Shown here piece by piece: positions 45,449 to 58,400 of a stretch of DNA of 64,000 nucleotides. The notes under the pieces were generated by a model. That model made no database searches, was not told the DNA's origin, and worked only from the letters and a program-made list of their open reading frames with translations. The DNA comes from Siphonodentalium dalli (Eukaryota > Mollusca > Scaphopoda > Gadilida > Siphonodentaliidae). Made by a program: the position numbers and the translations under genes. Every line of letters begins with the position of its first letter. Position 1 is the first letter of the stretch. The stretch covers positions 173,723,164 through 173,787,163 of the forward strand of contig CP136066.1 in the NCBI GenBank assembly GCA_032622095.1. The letters are read 5' to 3'.

Positions 45449-45573
45449 CAGTAATGCTCTAATTAATCGACTCCTTAACCACAGCAGAATTATGGGTAAC
45501 TTTTCAGGATTTAGTCGGAAATATGGCTTGTTGCCATTCATCGGAAAGCTCTCCGGAAATTAGAGCATTACTG
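45449..45573. mobile_element. A-family MITE, second arm nearly lost
   Basis: The left arm is complete up to GAAAGCTCTCC. Only AATTAGAGCATTACTG remains of the right arm, matching the left-end variant GCTCTAATT. Confidence 0.9.
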
Positions 45574-45691
45574 TACTTGAAGGAGGCAGGCTTAGTATCA
45601 ATATCCTCCCCAATAGTTCAAGAAAGTAATGGATGTATAAATAATTTCATAGAATAAAATTCTACAATCTCTAGATCATATCCTCCAACAA

Positions 45692-45906
45692 TAACCCTTT
45701 CTATACTAAATGGATTCTCCCACCCAATTATAAAAATATATATTGGAATGCTCTATTATTCATTTGGAGGGATGTTCATGTAATAAAAGCAGACGAAAAA
45801 CAGATGAAAAGATAATACAAGTGCAGGAGGATTTATATTAATTGGAGGGAAATGTTCAGATAATAATTTAATATTTAGTAATAATATTTAGTATAGAAAG
45901 GGTTAA
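45692..45906. mobile_element. B-family TTAA element
   Basis: TAACCCTTTCTATACTAAAT at the left and TAGTATAGAAAGGGTTAA at the right. It shares its right TTAA with the next C1 element. Confidence 0.85.
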
Positions 45907-46125
45907 CCCTTCCATGACAGGAGCTTCCTGAAATATTGCCAAAATCTGGGGCCAATTTCGTACTGGGAGAAGTACTGGTGCAGCATTAAAGATCCTGTGC
46001 CAGTGCATTACCTTATATATGCAAGGCTCCCTATGGGAGACTCGCATATATAAGAGAATGCACTGACGCAGGGTCTTTAATGCTGCACCAACACAGCTCC
46101 TGTCATAAACCTCATGAAATTGTTA
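45903..46125. mobile_element. C1 element (one hairpin lost)
   Basis: TTAACCCTTCCATGACAGG left. The right end is decayed (CTCCTGTCATAAACCTCATG). A single hairpin with a CTCCCTATGGGAG loop. Confidence 0.75.
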
Positions 46126-46316
46126 ACCATTATATCTTCAAGATAAATCTACATACTATAATTGTGGATAAATTGAATGATGAGTTTTGAACTCTTTAAA
46201 AAAAATTGATAAATATGCAAATATTTTTTTTTTTATGAGGATATTTTGCATGATGAGAGAGGTGCCAGAGAACACAGTATTTTTTTGTATTAAAATGGAC
46301 TAAATGGACTATATTA

Positions 46317-46453
46317 CTAAAATTCAACCAGGTATCGAAGACACACCTGATCCTGGTTAAACACGATGAACTCGTTATATGGCATGTAAATCTTTTTGGC
46401 CTTGTCAGAAGAAGATTTCCTGGCCATAATTGCATCCAGAGGCATCATAGCAC
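46317..46453 (-). CDS. PARP: PARP last exon (catalytic Glu, stop)
   Basis: Acceptor ATGTTTTAG. It encodes GAMMPLDAIMARKS, then MPYNEFIVFNQDQVCLRYLV, EF and TAG at 46317-46319. Glu806 in YNEFIVF is the polymerase Glu of the H-Y-E triad. Length and ending fit the PARP family. The acceptor is the terminal member of a 42-bp tandem array that fills the adjoining intron. Confidence 0.97.
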
Positions 46454-49400
46454 CTAAAACATAAAATACACAATAATTAACCCCTTTATCTCTAACTAAA
46501 ACATAAAATACACAATAATTAACCCCTTTATCACTAACTAAAACATAAAATACACAATAATTAACCCCTTTATCACTAACTAAAACATAAAATACACAAT
46601 AATTAACCCCTTTATCTCTAACTAAAACATAAAATACACAATAATTAACATAAAATACACAATAATTAACCCCTTTATCACTAACTAAAACATAAAATAC
46701 ACAATAATTATCCCCTTTATCACTAACTAAAACATAAAATACACAATAATTTTAACCCCTTTATCATTAACAGGACTCTCAACTCAGTTATAAAAGGATA
46801 CGATGGATTGGTCTATTAATCATTTGTGGAGATAATATTAGCAGGAAACAGGCAGAGAAACAACATGCTGTACTACAGTAATGCCCTAAATAATTGACTC
46901 CTTAACCACAGCAGAATTATGGGTAATTTTTCAGGATTTAGTCGGAAATATGGCTTGTTGCCATTCATCGGAAAGCTCTCACTGTGGCTAAGGAGTCGAT
47001 TATTTAGGGCATTACTGTACATCTCGTTTAGACCTTGATTAATGAATGGTAAATTCCATTCAGTTATAAAAGTATACATTGGAATAGCCGATTCTTAATT
47101 TGTATGTTTGAATAGTCATGGTTAATAGTTGAGTGAATGGGCATTCAGAATTAAAATGGCAACAGCCCCACCCCACCTCAAGAGTCAAGACATGTAATGT
47201 TCTTACCATAAGGAGTTGTTACATTGTAGCCATCACGTGGTGTTGTTTTTCCTTGGATCATAAGACTGTTAAAGTGCGTGTGAGTTATATCTTCGTGCTG
47301 TGTAGATTCCCTGACGTTACCCAGAGCAACCTGAAAGGAGTTTGGTGAATTAATATGACCACACACACAAACACATATATACCTTGACTAGAATTTGGGA
47401 ATGCACCCAGCCCAATACCCTATCACAGTGTTATAATTACAATAGCAGTAACCCATATTCTGAAATAACAAGTTTGATACTGGGACTCTAGAATGCATTC
47501 CTTCACAAGACACTGGGAGTGCCCCAAATATGGAAGGGATTCACTGAGATAGTTTCATATTTTATAAAACTAGCAGGGTTCTACTAATACAAGATTATGC
47601 AATAAAAATACAATAATAATCAGGTGAATACAAAGACTTAATATTTCGACAATTGTTTACAAATTTAAATTTGTTATAGTGACTACCGATCGACTTCAAT
47701 TATCTACTTCATTGTATTTTTGTGGCAGTGAAAATCACTTAGCATTAAAAACAAACTCGATATTGGACCTGATCAGACCCTAAATAATTACCTCACATAA
47801 CAGAGCCAGGCGGCTGTTTGACTCTGTAGAAAGGTTGTAGCTGTAAGCTTCACACTTCGCAAAACAATCGGCTGTGTAGAGTCCCTGGAAGAAAACAGAA
47901 TTCACAATCTTTTACTTCTTTATATTTAACACTTTCTATAGTGAATGTATTCTCCGATTCAGTAAAAAAATTATACATTGGAATGGCCTATTATTCATTT
48001 TGAGGGGTGTTCAGGTAATAAAAGCAGAGACCGATAGAAAAACAGATAATACAAGAGCAGAAAGAATCATATTCAATTGTGAGAAATGTTCATATAATAA
48101 GTTCAACAAATGATCATAAGTCGTTTGTTGAATATTATCTGAACATTTCCTGAGGGATCTACTCATCAATGAGTTTTAGTATAGAAAGAGTTAACCCTTA
48201 CTGTACTGAATAGTTTCTCCCACACAGTTATAACTGTATACATTGGAATGGTCTATTATTAATTTGGAGATGTGCTCAGGAAAAACAAGAGCTGGGTTGT
48301 CGCCCAGTGCATACCCCCAAGTGGCATACCTATAACCAATGGCTGAGATACTCAAGGAGCGGGAGCAAAACAAATCAAAATATCCAGATAAACAAAGATG
48401 AATAAACACTAGAATGGAAAACCTATATAAAACAATGGAACACTCCATTGAAAGTCCGGATAGTGGTGAACATCCATACAAATTTCATTGAGATCCGACA
48501 ACCAGGGGTTGAGATACATGTATATGCCTGGATGGACAGCACGACGGACGATAGAATTGGACGCATGTAATCCAGTATACCCAAAATTTCCTTCGGTCAT
48601 ATGGTATAATAATGACCAGGAGACTTGGCTCTATGGAATCTACTACTGATATGTATAATGTATATTATTATATGATTCCGCATTAATTAGTGGGATACTG
48701 CCGTGGTGAAGAACGTTGATTTAAGTTCCCTATTAGGTACCTCGATTATGCATTGATTTGTGTCTTCTGCCAATTTGGGGATAAAGAGAAACTAAACTAA
48801 ATGAAAGTGTCAATCACAGTAGTGGCTCAACTTAGGTAGGGGAATAATTTAATGGTTGACAGTAAATGGAGGAATTAGGAAAGGTGCTACTTGAAATCCC
48901 CCCCGAATGACCCTAAAATGACTCGTTCCCATCTTCATCTCAATGTCAACATCCATGATAATTTTTATGAAGATCAGACAAACAGTACGGCCTGTAGCCC
49001 GAGTCAACACGGCCTGTAGCCCGCGTCAACGGATTCAATTTTGAAATCCAAGATGGCCACCAGCGGCCATGTTTTTGGCTGAATGACCAAAATGACTCGT
49101 TCCCATCTACATCTCAATATCAACATTTATGACAAGTTTCATAATAATCGGATCAGGGATGTGGACTGTAGGATTTAGTGATGCAAAGAGTAAATTCTAA
49201 AATGTTTTTTAGCCAAATGACCCCGAAATGACTCGTTCCCATCTACATGTCAATGTCAACATCCATGATAAATTTCATGAAGATCAAACAAACAGATCGG
49301 TCTATAACCCATGCTAATGGATTTTGTAGAAATATTTAGTCATACAAAGGGTAAAATCCAAAATGGCCATTGTTGGCCATATTTTTTTGCCGAATGACCC

Positions 49401-52400
49401 CAAAATGACTCGCTCCCATCAAGAGGTTTGGTGATGATCAGATCAGGGATGTGGTCTGTAGGGTGAAAGTATTTAGTGATGCAAAGAGTAAAATCCAAGA
49501 TGGCCACCAGTGGCCATGTTTTTTGGCCGAATGATCCTAAAATGACTCGTATATATATAACAAATTTTATGATGATAAGACAAACAGTAAGGCCTGTAGC
49601 CCCCGCCAATGGATTCAAATTTGAAATCCAAGATGGCCACCAGCAGCCATGTTTTTTGGCCGAATGACCCCAAAATGACTTGTTCCCATCTACATGTCAA
49701 TGTCAACATTCATAACAAATTTCATAAAGATCAGACTAACGATACGACCTGTAGCCCGCGCCAAAGGAAATTGTTGACTGACACACGCACACACACACGA
49801 ACGACGGACGCCAACCCATGGCAATAGCTTAAACTTACAAAGTAAGTTGAGCTAAAAAGAAAAAGAAACTTTCTAAAGAAACTATAAAACTATTTAATTT
49901 GATAAAGATAGTTTCAAGAAAAGATGAGACCTAAGCAGAATGAGGTCCCCAGAAGTTGAATTTAGTGACGCCAGCCCACTGTACAGGTTAGCGTCACTAA
50001 ATTCACCCTCTGTGGACCTCATTCTGTAAATGTCCGGCACCATATTTTCAGGCCTCCTTCAATTGTCCATCTTCTGTAGATGTTTAGGGAGAATAAATAT
50101 TGGTCACACTCACTTCTCCAAATAGAGCTCCGGTTTGTGGAACTTCTGGGGGACATATGAGCAGGCCACGATTGAGGATACTGATGAAGTTAGCGACTGA
50201 GCTGCCATGCCATAAAAGTCTGTGGTTATCCATGCTGAGTTTCTTCATCTTCTCTTCCTCGGCGGGTCGAGACAGTTTGTACACTGCTTTGACTTTTGTA
50301 TGTGTTGCTATATGGTAAATAATGAAGCAATTTAACAATGGACCTTTCCACAGCTGTCAATCAAATAATTATCAGCAGATATTGTTCTATCAATCAGGGA
50401 CTGAGGCGGTCGCTTGCTGCAATACAAATTCTATGTTCACATTAATGTTGATATCCGCGTATACTTTCAGTGTGAAATTGCCTCCATTCAAACAACTTTT
50501 TTGTTGTCAAATCATAATGTAGTGAAATTTCTATTTCTCCACGATTCATCGATGATTGTAACACTGTTTTTCATTTGCATGACACTTGTCATAAATTTCA
50601 CAATTAAACTTTTAAAGACAAAATGAATGTATGTTCTCCTGTATATTATAGTATAAGGGCAAGCGCTGTTAACCTAATTAAACTATTTCAGACACCTTGT
50701 CTACTAGCTCCTCCCACTAGTGAATATGTGTGGAAAGCTATATTATTGCCAGTTCTAGTTTGCTGTTAACTAAATATTTTCTAAACAAAGACTAAATATT
50801 TTCTAAACAAAGACAATTATTCATTATAGAAGACCAGCCCAAAATATTTTGAAAACTAATAAATTAAAAATTCCCATCATCATCAATGGTATATATATTT
50901 TACTCCATTTTATAGTTTCCCTACTGATATTATACTACAGGTGCTGCACTTATTTAATTTTCTAAAGACATATTATGTACTTGTTCAGGTGCGTGAAACT
51001 GAGCAGTTAGTATCCAGGCACTATGCCAACTGGATGAATGCAGCATTCTACTAACAAATGTCGAAAATCTGAAGCAAATCGACCATACCACTCCATAGAA
51101 AACATCGTCTGAACTGCGCTCAATTGTAAATATTTATATATTGATTCGGGATGCATCTATTGGCGATAAACTAATGAAAACAATTTCACCATCGAGAGTC
51201 ACTGCATTGAATTAATATCAAAGAATGACGGTGTGTGTTGACAATTTGGATATAATATTTGTAAAAATTACTACTTTGAACAAGATTATTCTCCATTTAT
51301 ATTTGATCACCCTACCGGAGTGTTTCACATCACTTTAAGTAGATGTAGGTAAACCATGATCATATATTTAAAAACGAGCATAACTCTGACAAAAAAGCTA
51401 ATTTTAAAAGCATAACTGTCAGGACAACTATTCAATTTAGTCAATTTACCCCAGTATTTAAATTAAAATTGTTTATTAGTGCATGTTTAAGTCGTGTGAG
51501 GTGAATCATGAACCGGTGAATCAATTTTCAATGACCAGATTCCAACCATTTGGGGTAATTATTTAGTTAACTTAATTATTAGTGCCCCTGATGTCAACAG
51601 CACCTATCCGATGACACTCCCTGGGTCAATCGATCCCTGTGTACAAATTTTCAGCTCCGAGGGTCCAGCCATTTGGTTGCTCATAGCCCAACATACAAAC
51701 AAATACATTTGAGTTTTATTAGTATATATATACTGCTGAACGAGCATAAATTTGAAATTGGCACCCATTATTATGAGGGTGTGAAATCGGGTGTGCTATT
51801 ACATGTATGATTAAAATCATGAGTAGCTACTCACATGAGTTGAGGATGTATCTGAGGATGTACTGTGTTTCATCATCAGACTGATTCATCAGCTCGATAC
51901 GGCAGCCAATAGCATGATACATGTAGTCCAATGGATGCATATCTTAAATAATTAAATAAGGATATAAATTACGTCATGATACATGTAGTCCAATGGATGC
52001 ATATCTGAAACATTAAATTAGAGATAAATTACAACGTCATGATACATGTAGTCCAATGGATGCATATCTGAAACATTAAATTATAGATAAATTACATCAT
52101 GATACATGTAGTCCAATGGATGCATATCTGAAACATTAAATTAGAGATAAATTACGTCATGATACATGTAGTCCAATGGATGCATAACTGAAACATTAAA
52201 TTAGAGATAAATTACGTCATGATACATGCAGTCCAATGAATGCATAACTGAAACATTAAATTATAGATAAATTACAACGTCATGATACATGTAGTCCAAT
52301 GGATGCATATCTGAAACATTAAATTAGAGATAAATTACAACGTCATGATACATGTAGTCCAATGGATGCATATCTGAAACATTAAATTAGAGATAAATTA

Positions 52401-55400
52401 CAACGTCATGATACATGTAGTCCAATGGATCCATATCTGAAACATTAAATTAGAGATAAATTACAACGTCATGATACATGTAGTCCAATGGATGCATATC
52501 TGAAACATTAAATTAGAGTTAACCCTTTCATGGCGATAGCAGTGCTGGTGCAGCATAAAAGATACTGTGCCAATGCATTCTCTTATATAGGCGAGTCTCC
52601 TGTCTCGCATATATATATAAGAGAATGCACTGGCTTACAAGTCAAGGTAAATATTGTTAGGCCAATGTATTTTCTTATATATGTGAAGACTAGCATATAT
52701 AAGAGAATGCATTGGCACAGGGTTCTCGCAACATTTCAAGCTCCAGTGTCATGGAAGAGTTATATTACAATAGCATGATATCTGAAAAAGAAACAATCAT
52801 TTTAATCAATATTTGACCTAATAAAGTCCTAATTTTAGTTCACTATTCACCCCTATTGGTGGCTGATGTGTGACAAAATTTTATTGGAGCCATCATCGGC
52901 ATACCTAGTAGTCAGGAAATGGAAGAAACCCGCATGTAGTTCACTATAGATAGTCATTACCGGCAGCATTTCACCTCTGAAAATTTTGTTTTGATGCAGA
53001 CACTTGAAACGTTTTTGGGAAATGAGTTAATATATTTCATGGAATATATCCACTGCACGCCTGTTAATATTTCATGGTTCTAGGACTGTTCACGGTAATG
53101 TACCAACAGATTAAATGCATCAAAAGGAAAATCAGATTATGATATATAGCACCAATAATGAAAGTGTCGATGACACTGTAGCTCAACTTGGAGAGGGGAT
53201 AATGTCATACATTACAGTCATTGGAGCAATAAGGAATGCGGAATGTTTAGGTAATACTAAAGGTCAACCCGAAGAGCCATATGAAGTTTGGGATGATTTC
53301 GTGATGCAAAGTGTAAAATCCAAGATGACTGTCGGCAGCCATGTTTTTGTTTGAATATCATTCAAATTCAATAGCTCCCATCTAAAAGTGATCCTGAACA
53401 TGCATGTAAACTTTATAAACATTTCTCCAATTAATGACGGCTACAGGGTGTACCGATGGATTCAAATGTGAAATCCAAGATGGCCACTAGCAGCCATGAT
53501 TTTTAATGAAATTTGGAACAAAAATTATGGCTCTCATCTAAAGATTACCCCTCATCTAAATGTTATGAACTTTGGGATCAATTGGGTGAAAAATGGAAGT
53601 TGGGCTAGCCAAAGGATTTAGTCATGCAAAGAGTAATTTCCAAGACGGCTGCAGACAGCCACGTTTTCAAATTCGATAGCTCCCATCGAGAGGTGATCCA
53701 AAAGATGTCTGTATATTTTCAAAACAATTCTTCAATAAATGCAGCCTGCAGGGTGTGCCAGATGAATTCAGATTTGAAATCCAAGATGGCAGCTGGCAGC
53801 CATTACTTTTAGAGGTCCCCCCGAAGAACCATATGAAGTTTTGTGACAATCATATGAGAGATGCGACCTGTAGGGTGGGCTAAATGAAATTGTTGACACA
53901 TGCACATGAGCACGAATGGACGGACGACGGATGCAAACCGATGGCAATAGCTCAAACTTGACTTTGTCAAGTTGAGCTAAAAAGAGCTTTTCACACATTT
54001 TCTATTATATAATTCAATAGATTTTCAACGGAAATAAACACATCCTGTTTTGTTGGGGTTCGATCAAGAAAACAGGGTGCGTTCTCTCCTCCATTCTCAC
54101 CTTTGATATTGAGCTGTGAGCCTAACAGGATCCGCTGAGCCACATGTAAATCGATGAGATTACTAATGTTTGATAACTGAGCCTTCAGCTGTTTCTTGTT
54201 ATCAATCGGCTTAATTTTCTCATACTCGTAACCAGATTGTGGGACTAAATGGTAGTAGTCATTCGTCAAATTCAGAATCTGAATAGAAATATTTTCATAT
54301 TACTCATCTATAAAAGTAACCTGGGAATCGCAGCGACTCCAGTTGTTCTTCTGCGTACCATACAATCTCAGCTATTTAATAAATGACAAGAATCGCATTA
54401 GAGATGCGTGGTTAAGTTTTGGTAGCTATGCCAAACATCGGCTTGGATTGAGAATGAATTAATTGTAATGGCTATCATATAAAACGCTGTTGAGGACGTC
54501 TGATACCAATTATTAACTGAAGTTAGTTGATCAACAAAATCAGTTGATATTTGTTTCAAGTTATTGCGCTATCATGATCAAATTTCACACAAATGAACTA
54601 ATAAAGGGCTGTAACTCCACCCAAAATATGTGGACCTAACCAATTTTCAAACTCGATTAAGAGCAAGTTTCATATACCAAATATCAACAAAATCAGTTGA
54701 TATTTGTTCAAGTTATCATCCTATCGCCATTTGTAGATATACTTTGAAAATACTAACTCAAAAACAGTTACCATATTTGAGTTCAATTATACACATGGCC
54801 TACATAACTTTTGAGGCCATAAACTTTGACTTTTTGGACGAACAAAACTCAGCATTTAGCTGAAGTATATATTTCACTTCCTATTTTAATCACAAGACAA
54901 AAATAGAACGGTAAAGATATTTTATGGATTGGTTGGAAAATTGTAATGATTTGTTTAATAAACTGATCAATATATCCATTACTTTCTAAAATTTTACAAA
55001 ATATGTTTTTAACCCTTTCATGATGGGAGCTGCACTGGTGCAGCATTAAAGATCAAGTGCATTCTCCCATCAGGAACCTCGCACATATAAGAGAATGCAC
55101 TGGCTTACAAGGTCAAGGTAAATATTGTTAGGCCATTATATTCTCTTATATATGCGAGGCTCCCTATGGGAGACATGCATAAATAAGAGAATGCAATGGC
55201 ACAGGATCTTTAATGCTGAAACAGCGCAGCTCCCATCATGAAAGGGTTAATGATCATATGCATCATGTTACAACCCCGTCAGAGACACTAAGAGGGTTAA
55301 TACCTTTTCACTGTTTTGCTCATGCTCAGCAGAAACAATTGCCAGGGTGTTATCCCTCTGTTTCTGGACGATTTCTATCAGCTCACTGAAACAATAGAAA

Positions 55401-58400
55401 GTATTATTGAGTTACCTATATCCTAATCCAACAAAGCCTGAATTTAGTGTCTGACATTTGCAGAATGAGGTCACCAGAGGGTGAATTTAGTGATACTATC
55501 CCGCACAGTGGGCTAGCATCAGCAAAATCCCACTCTGAGGTCCTCATTCTGCTTAGGCCCCAACTGCTATTGTTGGTGACGTTCACCCATTAGTCACCTC
55601 AATTATTCATTTTATCTTCTGCAAAGTAGGGGATATAGAAATTCAACAAAAAGGAAAAACTAACTGAAAACCATGTTAATTTGAGACCATAGATACTTCC
55701 CAGAAGATGATGCCTAAGCAGAATGAGGTCCCCAGAGGATGAATTTGGTGATGCTAGCCCGCCATGCGGGATAGCGTCACCAAATTAACCCTCTGGTGAC
55801 CTCATTCTGCAAATGTCAGAGCATTAAAGTTAAGAGCATTTGAAATATGAACTAAAACTAAAGTAGCATACCAAGAAGAACAACTCTATTGTTTTGTTTA
55901 TGTGTGTTTAGTTACAACTTTAAATAAGCCTTTAGAAGAAAGATGCATCTTACATGAATTTATTCTACAACTAACTCACTGCTATATACATAACCCATTG
56001 GAATGCATCCAATGACAGCTTATTCTAGGTCTGAAAATGTAATTATGTTTTGGTGCCCAATTAAAAAACATTTCTTCCATGTCAGTCCGATGTTCCTCAT
56101 GATGTGCCCAAATTCAACCAAACTAATGTCCTGTCAAAACAGTATTTTAATAATCAGAAATTTTAAAAGGGTACTGTAAATTCAATAAATTCCTGGTGAT
56201 AACAACGGTCTGTTATCGATAATATATCGAAAACTAAGTAATTTGAGTCGAAGATGTATTCTGTAAACGTTCAGGTTAATATGTCAACTTAAAATCAAAG
56301 TTTAAATAATTTGATATAAATTTAATTTATGGCTGGAGTCATAAATTAAATTACGCATTTCGGTGTAAAAGACGTAATCAAAATAATTCACGGAAGTGGA
56401 TGGGGGCAACTCGTGGCACACATGATCATGTAAAAAAATTATGTTCATACGGGGCATAAACTCAAGCCACACACTGACCAGTGACGAAACAATGACTTAA
56501 ATGAGTATGTGGGACTAGTATGCATATAATATAACATTTATTTGATACATTTGCTTGAAAACTGTACAAAAATTTCCCGACAAAGACAATTGGTATTATA
56601 GTGATACTATCCCGCACAGTGGGCTAGCATCAGCAAAATCCCACTCTGGGGTCCTCATTCTGCTTAGGCCCCCAACTGCTATTGTTGGTGACGTTCACCC
56701 ATTAGTCACCTCAATTATTCATTTTATCTTCTGCAAAGTATTTGATACATTTGCTTGAAAACTGTACAAAAATTTACCTGACAAAGACAATTGGTATTTT
56801 CGCAATCCGGCTAATCTGCCATCCTTAACATTACTTCGTACTCCACACTTTCAAATAATGGAAATCTGGTTACCTTATTCTTCGATTGAGAGACTATAGT
56901 AACCAACACAACATTTGAGTACAATATCACTTGAATGAAGAATAGACTTTATGCAATTCATACCTTAGCTGGTGGAGAATTTTGCCAGCTTCAGCGAGAA
57001 CGTTCCTCTGGATGCGTCCGAGCGGCATCAGTTCACCATCAATCCCTGCCTTGTTCATGGCTAACTTGAGCATTTTTACATTTGTCTGTAGATAAAAATG
57101 AAATACATTGAGAATTAATCAAACAGTTTGTTATCCCTTTCATAACGGGAGCCGCGCTGTTGCAGCATAAAAGATCCTGTGCCAGTACATTCTCTTACAT
57201 ATGTGAGTATCCCATAGGGAGCCCCACATATATAAGAGAAGGCACTGACTTATAAGGTCAAGGTATATATTGTTTGGCCAATGCATTCTCTTATATATCT
57301 GAGGCTCCCTATGAGAGACTCACATATATAAGAGAATTCATTGGCACAGGGTTCATGACGGGAGCTGCGCTGGTGTAGCATTAAAGATCCTGTACCAGTG
57401 CATTCTCTTATATATGCGAGTCTCCCATAGAGAGAATTCATTGGCACAGGTTTTTTGTAAAATTTCAGGAAGCTCCAGTCATGGAAGGGTTAATATGAGG
57501 TATCTGATGTTTAGTTTTACAGCATCTTGTGACAACTCGATATGTTGCTCCGATATGTTGCGATTCAGATATTTACTCACCATACTTGCTACGAGGTCTC
57601 TGATATGTTCTGGCAGTGACGATGTAGCATCGGATGTTATCGTGAACTCAACTGGCTTCAATTTCACATGATTCTGTTCTTTTTGCACCAAACGGTATTT
57701 TTTCGGATGATTTGTGAAACTGGAAAGAAAAAGAAAATAATTAAAAACGTTATAAATGAATTATAGTCCATTTAATTCTGTCAATGCATTTACAGTTTAT
57801 AAGTGCTGTTGAATTTCAAGGTAATATATTAATGTAATATTTAAAGTAGATGTAACATAATTAGGAGCTCACACAACTTCAACCCTTTAATACGTTGACT
57901 GCCCATACACCTATAATGTATTATTCCAAGATATTAACTTGAGACTAAGCCTGAATTTAGTGTGTCTGACATTTGCAGAATGAACAAAAGCAATTCATTT
58001 TACATGTCAAGTATATTATAGTTATTTTACAGACTTTTATGTTATTTTGCATGAAACCACTTCGAAAGCCTTGAGTCCATTTAATATTTATGCTTTTGAA
58101 TGAGAGAACTTACATTTTGAGTTTATGCCAGTCGTTCCCTGTTTTCTGTTTGAATATTTTACAGAACTCCTTTATAGCGTCATCTTCTGACATGGGCGTA
58201 TTCTGGTACTGACCTCGGTCACCAATTCGTCCCCACCGGGTAAACACATCATATATCCCCTTACCCGGCAGCCACAGAATCTGTAAAGAGATTGTAAAAG
58301 TAACAGCATTGATTGCACTAGAGTTGTGAATGTGAATGTGAATGTCTCATAGTCGAAAATTGGCAATAACTATGCTAAAAAGCTGGCATGTTTTCTAAAT

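Noticed and set aside
27358..46316. Reverse transcriptase, transposase or Helitron Rep/helicase coding sequence
   Set aside because: No motif of these families is visible in any frame. All mobile elements recognised here are non-autonomous.
51959..52518. Nine additional small PARP exons
   Set aside because: Each copy matches only the acceptor and 30 coding bases, then hits TAA. They may be used as decoys but do not extend the protein.
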